NCBI GenBank assembly: GCA_021784555.1 | Contig: JAJYHY010000004.1 | Coordinates: 1-62,876, forward strand | Origin: a bacterium | GTDB taxonomy: Bacteria > Verrucomicrobiota > Verrucomicrobiia > Limisphaerales > UBA8199 | Reading direction: 5' to 3' | DNA: 62,876 nucleotides | Shown here: positions 32,623 through 42,600 of the stretch, piece by piece | Position numbering within the stretch: position 1 is the first letter of the stretch | How the letters are laid out: each line of letters opens with the position of its first letter | Program-made: the position numbers and the translations under genes | The notes under the pieces: generated by a model | What the model saw: only the letters and a program-made list of their open reading frames with translations | The model's database searches: none | Told to the model about the DNA's origin: nothing

Positions 32623-34746
32623 ATGTCGCCAAGAGCGGTAATCGCCGCCGCCTGCCTTCTCCTCGCTTCGGCCGCCTTTGGCACGGCGCAGCCATTCCAG
32701 AACCTCGGCCCTGGCGGCGCCGGGGGGCTTTACACGCCGGTCGTCAGCCCGCTGGACCCCTCGCTTATGCTCATCACCTGCGACATGGGCGGCGTCTATG
32801 TCAGCCGGAACCGGGGCCGAATCTGGAAGATGATTGACTGGACGGAGCTCTCCGGCGCCAACCAGTGCCGCCCGCTTTTCGATTCAGTCAAGAAGAACGT
32901 CATTTACGCCGCCAGCGGGTCGGTGGTCAAGAAGTCCACCGACACGGGCGTGACTTGGAGGGCAATAACCAGCAACGAGCCTTGGCACGACCGGCAGGTT
33001 AACGTGTTGGCCCTGCCACCGGACGCCCGCAATCCATTCTACGTGGGCACTGTGGACGGTCTCTACCGCAGCAGGGACGGCGGGGGGAGTTGGACACCAT
33101 GCGATGGCGTGGATGGCCCCTGCAATGCCGTCGTCGCGCTCTCCGGCGGGAGCGCCTTCGCGGGCACGAGCCACGGCCTTCTGCGCACCCGTGACGGCGG
33201 CGCGACGTGGGAGGCGCTCGATATTGGCCTCGTGGCCGACCACGGGGTGACGGCGGTGGCAGGCGCCAGCACCAAGGCCAAGATCGTTGTCTTCGCGGTG
33301 ATTCCCCGCATTGGCTTGATCCGTTCCGAAAACCTCGGCGAGACCTGGAAGCTCGTCCTCCCGGATGCCGGCCTTTCGCAAGTCGTGATGCCGTCCGGCC
33401 AGGCGCGGGTTGCCTATGCGTGCAATCGTCATGATGTTTATAAGACCACCGATGGCGGCGCCACCTGGGAGAAGTGCTTCTTTATGACCGGCGCGCAGGC
33501 CAACGTAACGCGCTCGTGGCTGCAGACCGCCCTCCACTGGGGCTACTACATCACACCCAAAGCACTGGGCGTCAGCCCCACCGACCCCTCATTCGTCATG
33601 GCCGCCACCCAGGGTGACTTTTATGTTTCCCGCGACGGCGGACGACACTGGGAACCCGCCATTGACAAGGTCATCAAACTCCATGGCCGTTACGCCTACC
33701 AGTCCATTGGGCTGGAGGTAACCAGCGCCTGGGAGTACCTCTGGAATCCCTGGGTGCCTCATCTTCAATACATCGCCTTCACCGACATCGCCTTCGTCCG
33801 CAGCCCGGACGGCGGCAAGTCCTGGATACCTTCGGCGGATGGCAGCCCCTGGGGAAACACTTTTTACCAGGTCGTCTTCAGCCCGTTTGTCAAGGGCCGC
33901 ATGTATGCCGCCGCCTCCAACCAGCACGATATCCCGCATTGGGGGCCGCTGGGCAGCTTCCGCCACACGGGCGGAGTCGTTGTTTCCGACGATAATGGCG
34001 AGACCTGGCGGCGTCTGGGCGCGGGTCTGCCGGAGAACCCCTGCACCTCGCTGGTGCTCGACCCAAAGAGCACACCCGACCACCCGACGATGTACGTGAC
34101 GATGTACGGCGATGGCGTCTACAAGAGCACCGACGGCGGGCAGACCTGGGTCCGCAAATCCAACGGCCTCGGTCACCCGGGCAACAATCACGTCTTCATG
34201 GTCAAGGTGCAGAAGGAGACCGGAGACCTCTTCTGCAGCATAACGGCCAACCGCCACGATCTTTCCTTCCCTGTTCCGGGCGGCCTCTGGCGCTCCGATG
34301 ACGGCGGGGATAGTTGGGCCGAGGTGACCAAGGGCCTTAATCTCCATTGGCCGTGTGGGTTCGCGCTCGACCCGCGCAACCCCAAGGTGATCTACCTCAC
34401 CGCCGGCACCATTCCCCACTCGGACGAAGGCGGTCTCTATAAGACGACCGACGGCGGCGCCACCTGGACGCGTCTTCTCAAGGACTCGGATTTTGCCGGG
34501 GCCGGCGGACCGGGTTACGTGCAGGCGATGTTCGTCAAGCTCGCCCCGGGGCATCCGGACCGGGTTTACCTCTCCACGACGGCGCACGGTCTCTGGTACA
34601 GCGGCGACGCGGGCAAGACCTGGGCGCGCATCAAGGGGGTCCCGTTCGCGTCCATCTCCCACGTCTGCTTCCCGCCCAAGGCCGAGGACCGCATGTACGT
34701 AACGACCTTCGGCAGCGCGGTTTGGAAAGGGCCGGCGGTGCCGTAG
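32623..34746 (+). CDS. Secreted BNR/VPS10-like beta-propeller glycoside-hydrolase-type protein
   Basis: The product is about 707 residues from ATG 32623 (MSPRAVIAAACLLLASAAFG), with a signal peptide. It has many BNR/Asp-box turns: SRDGGGSWTP, TRDGGATWEA, TTDGGATWEK, SRDGGRHWEP, STDGGQTWVR, SDDGGDSWAE, TTDGGATWTR. The arrangement resembles two seven-bladed propellers as in xyloglucanases (GH74-like) and YCF48/sortilin-like proteins. Catalytic Asp residues of GH74 cannot be confirmed by eye. It is a lone plus-strand gene, and its stop is followed at once by a 9-nt then a 7-nt periodic repeat. A start 25 codons upstream (32548) is less likely. Confidence 0.82.
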   Translation: MSPRAVIAAACLLLASAAFGTAQPFQNLGPGGAGGLYTPVVSPLDPSLMLITCDMGGVYVSRNRGRIWKMIDWTELSGANQCRPLFDSVKKNVIYAASGSVVKKSTDTGVTWRAITSNEPWHDRQVNVLALPPDARNPFYVGTVDGLYRSRDGGGSWTPCDGVDGPCNAVVALSGGSAFAGTSHGLLRTRDGGATWEALDIGLVADHGVTAVAGASTKAKIVVFAVIPRIGLIRSENLGETWKLVLPDAGLSQVVMPSGQARVAYACNRHDVYKTTDGGATWEKCFFMTGAQANVTRSWLQTALHWGYYITPKALGVSPTDPSFVMAATQGDFYVSRDGGRHWEPAIDKVIKLHGRYAYQSIGLEVTSAWEYLWNPWVPHLQYIAFTDIAFVRSPDGGKSWIPSADGSPWGNTFYQVVFSPFVKGRMYAAASNQHDIPHWGPLGSFRHTGGVVVSDDNGETWRRLGAGLPENPCTSLVLDPKSTPDHPTMYVTMYGDGVYKSTDGGQTWVRKSNGLGHPGNNHVFMVKVQKETGDLFCSITANRHDLSFPVPGGLWRSDDGGDSWAEVTKGLNLHWPCGFALDPRNPKVIYLTAGTIPHSDEGGLYKTTDGGATWTRLLKDSDFAGAGGPGYVQAMFVKLAPGHPDRVYLSTTAHGLWYSGDAGKTWARIKGVPFASISHVCFPPKAEDRMYVTTFGSAVWKGPAVP

Positions 34747-34788
34747 TCCGACCGGTCGGACGAGCCAGACGCGTTCGACCCGTCCGAT
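34747..34788. repeat. Nonanucleotide-period repeat, copy 2 (at the BNR gene stop codon)
   Basis: Five units, cores TCCGAC, TCGGAC, CCAGAC, TTCGAC, TCCGAT, at exact 9-nt spacing, beginning one base after TAG. Same size and consensus as 28168-28209. Confidence 0.85.
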
Positions 34789-34826
34789 TCTCAATCGCAA
34801 ATCGCAAATCTAAAATCGGAAATTGC
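34789..34826. repeat. Heptanucleotide-period repeat, copy 2 (AATCGCA type), forms the 3' end of the TVP38 gene
   Basis: Units TCAATCGCA, AATCGCA, AATCTAA, AATCGGA, AATTGC on a 7-nt period, directly abutting the 9-nt repeat. On the minus strand it supplies the stop codon (TAG) and last residues of the TVP38-like gene. Confidence 0.75.
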
Positions 34827-35553
34827 GCCTGGCGGTTCTTTGGCGAAGAAACCAGCGCAGTCCAATCCAGAGCGCCACGGCGACCGCCACCGCCAGCCCG
34901 ATGAGGGCCGTGCTTTTGCCATACGACTCCTTCAGTGCTCCCGCGCCAATGAGCGTGCAGGGAACCGCTTCGGGCAACTGGCCCAGGAACGTGCCGATCA
35001 GGAAATCCCGATGCCGCACACAGAACAGGGCGCAGGCCGCGTTGAGCAACACGCCGGGCAGCGGCAGTTGGCGGGCCAGAATGACACTGGCGACGCTTTC
35101 TTGCCGGAGAAGCGTCCGCAATCCTTCGCGCGCGGATAGCCGCCGTCTGGCCCAGTCCGGTCGGACCCAGTGAATTGCCAGAAAGACCGCGTAGTTGCCC
35201 AGCAGGGTTCCCAACTGGGTCCAGAGCAGGCCCCTCCAAAAACCGAAGGCCATTCCCGCAATGACACACAAGACCAGCCGCGGGAACCCCAGCGCGACCA
35301 ACACGCCAACCCCCAAAACAGCGGCCAGAGGCCCCAGCCAGCCCAAAGCGCGAATGTGGTCGCTGACCTCCCTCAAGCGGCCCAAATAGGCGCGCAAGGG
35401 CGAGAGATATACAATCGCCAGCAAAGCACAGACTACCAATGCGAACGCCAGGACCTTCCACCAGGCGGGCCGACTCTCAGCCCCTCTGGTCATTTCCAAT
35501 GGAGAAGACGCGGGCATTTTCTCGGTCACTTTATCCCACGCTTTATCGGGCAT
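34810..35553 (-). CDS. TVP38/TMEM64-family (DedA-like) membrane protein
   Basis: The product is about 247 residues from ATG 35553 (MPDKAWDKVTEKM), preceded by a good ribosome site AAGAAAGGA. It has five or six hydrophobic helices and the SNARE-associated/VTT domain: GVGVLVALGFPRLVLCVIAG, FGFWRGLLWTQLGTLLGNYA and RQLPLPGVLLNAACALFCV. The family is involved in lipid scrambling or membrane homeostasis; role here unknown. The first residues are encoded by a 12-nt periodic repeat and the last few by a 7-nt repeat, so both ends have been shaped by repeat DNA. Confidence 0.82.
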   Translation of the reverse strand: MPDKAWDKVTEKMPASSPLEMTRGAESRPAWWKVLAFALVVCALLAIVYLSPLRAYLGRLREVSDHIRALGWLGPLAAVLGVGVLVALGFPRLVLCVIAGMAFGFWRGLLWTQLGTLLGNYAVFLAIHWVRPDWARRRLSAREGLRTLLRQESVASVILARQLPLPGVLLNAACALFCVRHRDFLIGTFLGQLPEAVPCTLIGAGALKESYGKSTALIGLAVAVAVALWIGLRWFLRQRTARRNFRF

Positions 35554-35620
35554 TTTGTTCCTTTCTTCCCAACAAAGAACCGAGGATACAGTTTGCGATA
35601 AAGTGGGCGATAAACTGGCC
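35524..35620. repeat. 12-nt-period repeat with inverted halves around the TVP38 start
   Basis: Units like GATAAAGCGTGG and GATAAAGTGACC (minus strand, coding DKAW DKVT) face upstream units TTTATCGCCCAC in the opposite sense (35595-35618 reads GCGATAAAGTGGGCGATAAA on the plus strand). The arms can pair across the ribosome-binding site. Confidence 0.65.
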
Positions 35621-35660
35621 GTGGACCAAATGAGTACTGCTGGTTCGTTGCACGCCGAGG

Positions 35661-36647
35661 TTATTGTTCCGACACTCGCAAGAGCACCTTGCCAAACGGC
35701 CCTTGGGCCAGGCGGCGAAAGGCCTGAGGCAGTTGTGAAAAGGCAAAGATGGAATCGACCTGGGGCCGCGCGCCCGTCCGCGCCAGGAGCAGAACGACCT
35801 GCTCCCAAGCGGCGCGGCTCTCTTCGTTCGTGTACGCTCCAACCGCTACTCCTCCCATGCGAAGCCGGCGGAAGAACAAGGCGCCTGTGTTGAAGTTGGG
35901 GACGGGACCGGCAAGGCGGCCGACCAGGCTGACTTTGCCGAGGTCACTGACGGTGTCGATCACCTCGGGCAAGAGGGAACCGCCAACGTTGTCGATGGCC
36001 AAATCGACGCGGCGCGGGGCCAGTTTGTTCTTGAGTTGGAGGCGCCATTCCGGGTCGTGCGGATCAAAGACGGCGGCGGCGCCGAGGCTTTCCAGGCAGC
36101 GCGCCTTTTCCCGGCTGCGAGAAAGCCCGACAACGACATAATCCATGGCGGTGGCGAGCTGGAGCGCGGCAATGCCAACACCGCCCGACGCGCCGCTAAC
36201 CAGGACCACCGCCCCGGACGGTAGCGGCCCCCACATTGTCAGGGCCTGGTAAGCCGTCAGATACACAAGGCTCGCCCCGGCGGCTTCAGCATCGCTCCAG
36301 GCCTCAGGAACCGCTGCCAGGTTCTCTACGGGGGCGGCGACCCGTTGGGCGAAGCTGCCGGGACGAGTCACCCCGACCGCGCCGCGAAGGAGCAGGCGCT
36401 TATCGCCCACCCGCAAGCCCGCGCCGCCCTTGACAGAGAGGACCGTTCCAAGCGCATCCCGGCCGAGGATGTGAGGGAGAGGCGGCTTGGCCGGATATTG
36501 GCGCTCGGCCAAGTAGCGGTCAGCGGGATTGAGGGCGGCGTAACGGACCTCCAGAAGGGCCTCTCCCGGTTGCAGGACCGGGTCGGGCACATCGGCCAGA
36601 CGGAGTGCATCCGTGCCGGTAAAATCGTCTAGCAGCCACGCTTTCAT
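35661..36647 (-). CDS. Zinc-independent MDR-family quinone oxidoreductase-like protein
   Basis: The 328-residue medium-chain dehydrogenase begins MKAWLLDDFTGTDALRLADV. The GroES-like domain has VRYAALNPADRYLAERQYP and ILGRDALGTVLSV. The Rossmann domain has the NADPH-binding motif VLVSGASGGVGIAALQLA. It lacks the structural-zinc cysteines, as expected for the QOR group. It likely reduces quinones or enones with NADPH. The stop of the upstream giant gene overlaps its first codons by 4 bases, so the two may be coupled although functionally unrelated. Confidence 0.88.
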   Translation of the reverse strand: MKAWLLDDFTGTDALRLADVPDPVLQPGEALLEVRYAALNPADRYLAERQYPAKPPLPHILGRDALGTVLSVKGGAGLRVGDKRLLLRGAVGVTRPGSFAQRVAAPVENLAAVPEAWSDAEAAGASLVYLTAYQALTMWGPLPSGAVVLVSGASGGVGIAALQLATAMDYVVVGLSRSREKARCLESLGAAAVFDPHDPEWRLQLKNKLAPRRVDLAIDNVGGSLLPEVIDTVSDLGKVSLVGRLAGPVPNFNTGALFFRRLRMGGVAVGAYTNEESRAAWEQVVLLLARTGARPQVDSIFAFSQLPQAFRRLAQGPFGKVLLRVSEQ

Positions 36648-39600
36648 TCGACCAGGATACGGTAGAAGCGCACCGTCGCTCCGGCCCGGGGGTCCTGGAT
36701 GGTGATGGATGAGCCCGTGCCGGGGAGCTGGACGCCCTTTTGCAAATCAGACCATGGCTGGGTGAGGCTTTCGGTGTACTGGACGGTGTAGAGCAAGCCC
36801 GGATAAGTGGAAAAGGTCACATTGACGGTATCGCCCGAACGGGTGATGAAGAAGCTCGTTGGGGGGAAGACTACGCGCAGGGCAGCGGCGCGGCTCAAGG
36901 CTGAGCCGAGTGAGTTCGTTACCAAAACGGAGTAGGCCCCGGCCTGCGTGCGCCTGACGTTGGCCAGCATGAGAGCTGGTTGCGTAGCGCCTTGGACGGC
37001 GTTTGTGCCGTCGAAGAACCATTGATAGGTCAGCGGCGCCTGGCTGCTGGCACTCACGCTGAACCGTGCGGTTCCGCCTTCGGCGACGGAGACATCCTGC
37101 GGCTGGGTCAAGATGGCCACCGGCAGGGCGATGGCAAGGACGGCGGTCTGGCTCATGACGCTCCCAACGCGGTTGCTGACCAAGACCGAATAGGCTCCTA
37201 ATTGGTCGGAGGTCAGGCTAGGAAAGGACAGCACGGAGTTGGTTGCGGCTGGGAGGGCATTGGTTTGGTTGAAAAACCACTGGTAGCCTGGTGGCGGACT
37301 GCCACTGGCGATGACGGTCAAGGTGGCGCTTTGTCCAGCGGCTACGTTCTGGCTTTGCGGCTGGACCAGGATGGAAGGCGGTGAGAGCACCGTGAGCCTG
37401 GCCGGGGCGCTGAGTGCCTGCCCGTAGAGGTTGGTTACGAGGACCTCATAACTGCCCTGGTCGTGGGGGCGAACCGGACTCAGCGTGAGAGTTGCGTTGG
37501 TCCCCTGGACGAGGCTGTTTGTCCGATTGAAATACCATCGGTAGGAGAGCGGTTCGGCGCCCAGCGCGGTGACCGTGAATTGCACGGCGTCGCCATTGGT
37601 CGCTTCCACGTCGGCGGGACCGCTCACAATTGAGGGCGGGGCCACCACGGTCAGTGTCGCCGATGCACTCCGGACAGAGGCGGCGAAGTTGCTGACCACA
37701 ACCGAGTAGGCGCCGGCTTGGGCTGAGGTGACGTGCTGGAGTTCGAGAGTCGCCTCCGTTTTTCCCGGCAGCAACTGGTTGTTCTGAAAATACCATTGGT
37801 AGGAGAGAGGGGCTGTCCCGTCGGCGACGACGGTGAATTGCGCCGTGTCGCCGTTGGTGGCGACCTGGTCGGCCGGGCCGGAGAGGATCGTCGGCGGCAC
37901 GGCCACAATCAGGCGGGCCGTGCCCTGCGCCGTGCCATACGCGTTGCTCACGATAACGGAATACGTTCCGGAATCCGCGGGGGTTACGGCCGTCAAATGC
38001 AGTGCCGTACTAGTCTGCCCCTCCAGGGCATTGGTCTCGTCGAAATACCACTGGTATGAGAGCGGCGGAGTTCCGGCGGCCTCAATGCTAAACTGGACAT
38101 CGGCGCCGTTGAGAACCGTTTGGTCCGCCGGCCCGCTTGTTATGACGGCGGCCTGAACGACCACCAGTTGAGCTGAATCGCTCTGGACCTCGCCGTAGGG
38201 ATTGCTGACGACGACGGAATAGCTGCCTTCCTGGTCCGCGCCGGCGGATGGCAGGACCAGCGTGGCATTCGTTCCTTCGGGCACGGGATTGGTGGCATTG
38301 AAATACCACTGGTAGGACAACGGTCCGCAGCCGGAGACGGCCACCTTGAAACTGGCGGGATTGCCGGCGTTGGCGACGAGGTCTTGAGGCTGAGCCGTAA
38401 TGCTCGGGCCGGCGTTGTCCACCACCGTGACCATCTGGCTGCAGGTGGCGCGGCGCCCGCAGGCATCGGTCGCCTGCCAGGTTCGCGTGGCGGTGAAGCC
38501 GCGTCCGCAGGTAGCATTTGTGACGGTGTCCATGACGCTCAGGATAGCTCCGTTAGTTGCCGTCTCGAACCGGGAGGCGAAGGCATAGCCGGAGGACGAG
38601 CCGGTTTGCAATACCCAATCCAGTCCGGAACGCGTCCAATAGCCTGGTTGGACCTGGCCCACCGTGTACGGCGCCAGGTTCAGCCCAGCCTCGTCACCGA
38701 GACCCAGCCCCGTGAACTGCACCGTCCAGGTGAGGGACTGAGGCAGCGGTTGGTTGAGCGGGACGATTGCGCCGTGGCGGAAGTCGCTCAAGGTAATATA
38801 GCCAAGCGACGTGGACTGGGCGGGCAAAGGCCCGCTATCGTAGATGAGAGTCCCGGGGGCGAGGCGACCGCCTCCCGCGGAGGGGCCGTCATTCCGGTAA
38901 AAGCGCACCTCGGCATGCGCGTCACCCAGGAATCCGCTCTGCACTTCGTTGCCGCCCCAGTATTCCAACGAAAAGCGCGTGGCATAGAGCGAGCCGCCGG
39001 GGAACGTCAATTGATCACCGGATTCGCTATCGGCTGAATTATAGGCCTGGTAAATTGCCGTGACGAGGCCATCGTAGCTCACGCTCGACACCGCGCCTGA
39101 CTCGGTTGGGTTCGGGGAGTCAAAACTCCAGTTGGTTCCGTAGGTCACCGTCTTGTCCGCCACACATTGGATTGACGGGGACTGCGCAACGATTTCGACG
39201 GTCTGGGTGGGCGTCAATTGATAGTCATTGGCCCCGGTGATGAGCCAGGTGCGGGTGGCGACCAGGCTGAGCGCGCAGCCGGTATTGGTCGTCGTGTTCA
39301 GGACGCTGACGCTCAATGTGCCGGCTGGCGCGACGGCAGGCGCATCAAAGGACCAAGGCGTTCCCGTTGCCACCGTCCGCTGCGCCTGAGGCAGGGTTAC
39401 GATCGTGAGCAGGGCGGGGGTGGTGTTGACCGTTCGGGCGGCGTCGGTGATGGCGGCGCTGTAAAGGCCGGCTTGGGCGGAGGTGACGTTGGGCAGGCTG
39501 AGGATTGAGTCGGTTGCGGATGGCAGACTGTTCGTCAGGTTGAAGTACCACTGATAAGAGAGGTCGCCCTCGCCTTGGGCGGAAACGCTGAACTGAACGG

Positions 39601-42600
39601 CGCCGCCGTTGGTGATGACCACGTCGGCTGGGTTGGCGAGGATGGCCAGAGGCGCGGTGTGGACGGTCAACTGCGCGGGAGGGCTGACCGTGCTTCCATA
39701 GAGGTTGGTGACCTGCACGGCATAGCTGCCCTGGTCCTGGAGGTTGACGCTCGGCAAAGTCAATTGTGCGGCGGTCGCGCCCGCCAGCATTTGGGTAGTG
39801 TTAAAGTACCACTGATAGGAAAGCGGGTCGGTGCCCACCGCGCTGACGGAGAACTGAGCGGTGCCGCCGTTTGTAACGGTTACGTCATCGGGCCCCGCCA
39901 GGACTTCCGGAGCCGCGATAACCGTAAGCAGGGCGGCGGCACTTCTATCGCTGCCATAGGCGTTGGTCACGACGACGTCATAGAAACCGGCGTCGGCCAG
40001 GGAGACACTCTTGAGCACCAAGGTGGAGTTGGTCGCGAAGGGAATCGCGTTGGTTTGGCCGGAATACCATTGGTAAGAGAGCGGTTCGGTGCCTTGGGCG
40101 ACGACCTTCAGGCGGACGGTCACGCCGTTGGTGGCGGTTTGGTTGGCCGGACTGGTTACGATTGCCGCCGGAATCAAGACAGTCAGATGGGCCGGGACGC
40201 TCCGGATGCTGCTGTCGATGTCCCTGACCAAAACGCTGTAGTCGCCCTCGTCTTTGGCGCCGACCTCGGCCAGGGCGAGCGTCGAGTTGGTCTGGGAAAT
40301 CAGGAGGTTGGTGCCGTTGAAGTACCACTGGTAGGAGAGCGGATCCGTGCCCTGCGCCACGACGAAGAGCTCGACCGAATCACCGTTTGTGGCGACCGCG
40401 TCGGCCGGCTGGGTAACAATGCGGACCGGTGCAACGACGGAAAGCGTGGCGTCAGCGCTTCGGTTGGTTCCATACTCATTGCTGACCTCAACCGAGTAGG
40501 GGCCGGCCTGGCCGGAACCGGCTTTGTCAAGGGTGAGAGTCGGGGAGGTGGCGCCCAGTTGGAGCGGAACGCCTTGAAAGAGCCACTGGTAGGAGAGCGT
40601 GCCGGGGCCGACGGCGCTCACGGTGAAATGGACCGTTGCTCCGTTGGTGACCGTCTGGCTGAGAGGGTTGGTGACCACAACCGGCGGACCCAGCACGGTC
40701 AAGTTGCCGGGCCCGCTTTGGGCGCTTCCATACGGGCTTGACACAAGGGCGCCGTATTGGCCGGCCTGAACCACGCTTACGTGAGGCAGCGTGAGGGTTG
40801 CGCCGGTGGCCTGGGCCAGCAATTGAGTCCCCTGGAAATACCACTGATAGGAGAGCGGTCCGGTGCCCGCTCCCTGGACTGTAAATTGCGCCGTGTCCCC
40901 GTTGGTGACGAGGAGGTCGGAGGGACCGTTGAGGATGGAAGGCGGAACGACGACCGAGAGCTCGGCCAGGGCGCTTTGGACGGAGCCGAAGGCGTTGGTT
41001 ACGAGCACGGAATAGACGCCGGCATCCTGCGTCGTCGCCGCCGGGAGAAGAAGGCTGGCGTTGGTTTGGCCTTGGAGAGCGGTGGTCTCGTTGAAATACC
41101 ACTGGTAAAAGAGCCGGCCGGTGCCTTGGGCCAGGACGCCAAATTGGGCCGGATAGCCATTGGTAACGGTGATGCTCGAGGGGTCCTGGGTGATTGCCGG
41201 TGGGGAGGAGACGGTGAGCTGTGCCGGGCTGCCGCGGGTGGTTCCATACGGATTGGTCACATCCACTTCGTAGGTTCCGGCGTTGGTGGGAGACGCCTGG
41301 GCGATGATGAGGGTCGCATTGGTTGCCAGCGGGATGGGGATTTGGCCATTGGAATACCACTGATAGGTCAGAGGGGGGCAACTGGAGACGGAGACGTGAA
41401 AGCGCGCGTCCTGGCCGGCCAGGATAGCCTGGTCCTGAGGCTGGCTGGTGATGGCCGGCGGCCCGGCGTCCACGACATTGACCGTTTGGCTGCAGCTCGC
41501 GCTGTGACCGCAATCGTCCGTCCCTTGCCAGGTTCGGGTGGCGGTGAACCCGGCCCCGCAGGTGGCGTTAGTCATCGTTCCGACGACGCTGAGAATCAGG
41601 TTGCGACTGCCGGCCTCGACGCGGGCGGCGAAGGCGTTGCCTGCCGCGGCGTTGGTGTTTAGGGTCCATCCCCCGCTCTGCCGCGTCCAGTACCCCGCGG
41701 CGCTTTGGCCGATGATCATCGGGGCCAGGTTGAGTCCCGCCGACTCGCCCAGGCCCAGCCCAACGAACTCCACCGTCCAGGTAAATGAATTGGGCAACGG
41801 GCCGGTGAGCGGCACTGGAACGTTGCCGTTGAAGTCAGTGAGTTCAAGCGACGTAAGTGTCGAGGCTTGAATTGCAACCGGGCCGCTGTCAAAAAGCACC
41901 GTTCCGGGCGCGCGCCTCCCCGGACCGACGGCAGGACCGTCGTTGGCATAAAAGCGGACTTCCGCATCGACCTCGCCCGCGAAAGCTTCCTGGCCGGGGC
42001 CGCTGCCCCCAAAATATTCAAAGGAAAAGGCGCTCAGAAACCGATTGGTGCCGGTGAGCGTTATCTCGCTGCCAACCTCGCCCCTGGAGGCATCCACGGC
42101 CTGGTACAACTCTGTGACAAGGCCGTCGTAAATGAGGCTCTTGGAGACACCCGCTTCCGCAACCGCCGGCGTATCGAAGGCCCAACTCGTTCCGTTGGTA
42201 ACGGTTTTTTCGCCGGCGCATTGGATGGTCGGATATTGTGTAATAACGTCAACGATCTGGCTGCACATCTCCTGAAAACCCGCTTCCCCGGTAATCTCCC
42301 AGGTTCGTGTCGCGCTAAAACCGCCGCCGCAGTCGCTGTTGGTGATAGTGCTCCGGACAGTGAGCGTGGTATTGGGTCCCTCGACCTGTGGCTCGTCGAA
42401 CGTCCAGGCGCTTCCCAGGGGGACGATGCGGTTGGTCGGGCAGATGACCGTCGGGAGGGTAACGACGGTGAGGTTGGCGGGGCCGCTGCGCGCCTGGCCG
42501 TAAGGATTGCTCACCACCACGTCGTAGGCGCCAGCCTGGGAGCGAGCGACGTTTTGGAGCGGCAGCACCGAGTTGGTGCCGTTCGCCACAAGGTTCGTGC

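Noticed and set aside
33589-34800. 403-codon minus-strand frame opposite the BNR-repeat gene
   Set aside because: Antisense of Asp-box repeats; Arg/Val/Gly-rich with no family features.
39575-40741. 388-codon plus-strand frame within the giant Ig-repeat gene
   Set aside because: Antisense translation of Ig repeats produces apparent periodic sequence; the minus-strand protein is far better supported.
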